The translations under genes were made by a program, and so were the position numbers. DNA of 12,464 bases from DASWFI01 sp036394315. GTDB lineage: Bacteria > Patescibacteriota > Doudnabacteria > UBA920 > O2-02-FULL-48-8. Position 1 is the first letter of the stretch. Each line of letters begins with the position of its first letter. The notes beneath the pieces are model-generated. The model saw nothing but the letters and a program-made list of their open reading frames with translations. It made no database searches and was not told the DNA's origin. Positions 12,181-12,464 of the stretch are shown here, in pieces. The stretch is from contig DASWFI010000088.1 in the NCBI GenBank assembly GCA_036394315.1, positions 1 through 12,464 of the forward strand, given 5' to 3'.

Positions 12181-12464
12181 ATGAAAAATAATAACCTGGT
12201 CCCCCTGGAGCGTATTGAAACTAGAATTTACTTAATCCGTGGTAAAAAAGTTATGCTTGACCGAGATTTGGCTGAACTCTATGGTGTCGAAACGAAAGCT
12301 TTGAACCGCGCAGTAAGGCGGAATAAAGAACGCTTTCCTGAAGATTTTATGTTTCAACTAAACGAGAAAGAGTTGGAAATTTGGAAGTACCAATTTGGCA
12401 CTTCCAATCGAGAATGGATGGGCTTACGCAAAAAACCGCTTGTTTTCACCGAACAAGGAGTTGC
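12181..12464 (+). CDS. ORF6N-domain protein, C-terminus beyond window
   Basis: The visible 94 residues match the N-terminal ORF6N domain (KilA-N-related, found in phage antirepressors and many bacterial chromosomal proteins). Key parts are IETRIYLIRGKKVMLDRDLA (12-31), ELYGVETKALNRAVRRNKER (32-51), FPEDFMFQLNEKEL (52-65) and VFTEQGV (88-94). The domain is thought to bind DNA. Such genes often occur in mobile or defence-associated contexts but are also common in candidate-phyla chromosomes. ATG 12181 is the natural start because the domain begins about ten residues in; the ten bases before it are only the U-tract of the terminator, with no Shine-Dalgarno. The gene continues past the window end. 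Confidence 0.88.
   Translation, partial: MKNNNLVPLERIETRIYLIRGKKVMLDRDLAELYGVETKALNRAVRRNKERFPEDFMFQLNEKELEIWKYQFGTSNREWMGLRKKPLVFTEQGV

Overview
The window looks like a chromosomal replication-origin region from a small-genome bacterium, most probably a member of the Patescibacteria (Candidate Phyla Radiation). This is inferred from the compact gene layout, a short five-helix YidC, a Jag protein without its N-terminal domain, several apparently leaderless mRNAs, and the mix of VanW-domain, bPH-domain and HicBA genes near dnaA. I cannot name the lineage. TAA, TAG and TGA all act as stops, so there is no sign of UGA recoding.

Left edge (1-770): a GC-rich partial gene on the minus strand, unlike anything else here. 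It has a full-consensus promoter, a leader of about 120 nt with several hairpins, and a strong Shine-Dalgarno. It diverges from a hicB-hicA pair, and a palindromic operator-like site lies between the two promoters. hicA carries a one-base frameshift.

Plus-strand housekeeping block (1235-6178): tsaE (tRNA t6A synthesis), an exported VanW-domain protein, pepA (M17 aminopeptidase), ruvB (Holliday-junction motor), a two-helix membrane protein and a membrane-anchored bPH-domain protein. The block ends at an intrinsic terminator whose U-tract overlaps the recF stop codon. Imperfect repeats sit at the tsaE/vanW junction and between pepA and ruvB.

Replication block, minus strand (10010 down to 6283): dnaA, then a 223-bp AT-rich spacer with DnaA-box-like sites (likely oriC), then dnaN and recF. 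Divergent from dnaA on the plus strand is the ribosome and membrane-insertion operon rpmH-rnpA-yidD-yidC-jag, with overlaps or gaps of only a few bases. If oriC lies here, the genes at 770-6178 are transcribed towards the replication fork.

Right edge (12109-12464): a near-consensus promoter starts at the jag stop codon and is followed by a terminator hairpin. An ORF6N-domain gene begins directly after the hairpin's U-tract and runs off the window. The layout suggests either attenuation or shared use of the hairpin as the jag terminator.

The least explained signals are a palindrome (consensus GGCTWATATTAGCC) shared by the dnaA promoter and the hicBA/left-gene intergenic region, the leaderless promoter geometry at hicB, tsaE, dnaA and ruvB, and the alien-looking left gene with its structured leader. 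I saw no CRISPR array, tRNA, rRNA or insertion sequence.
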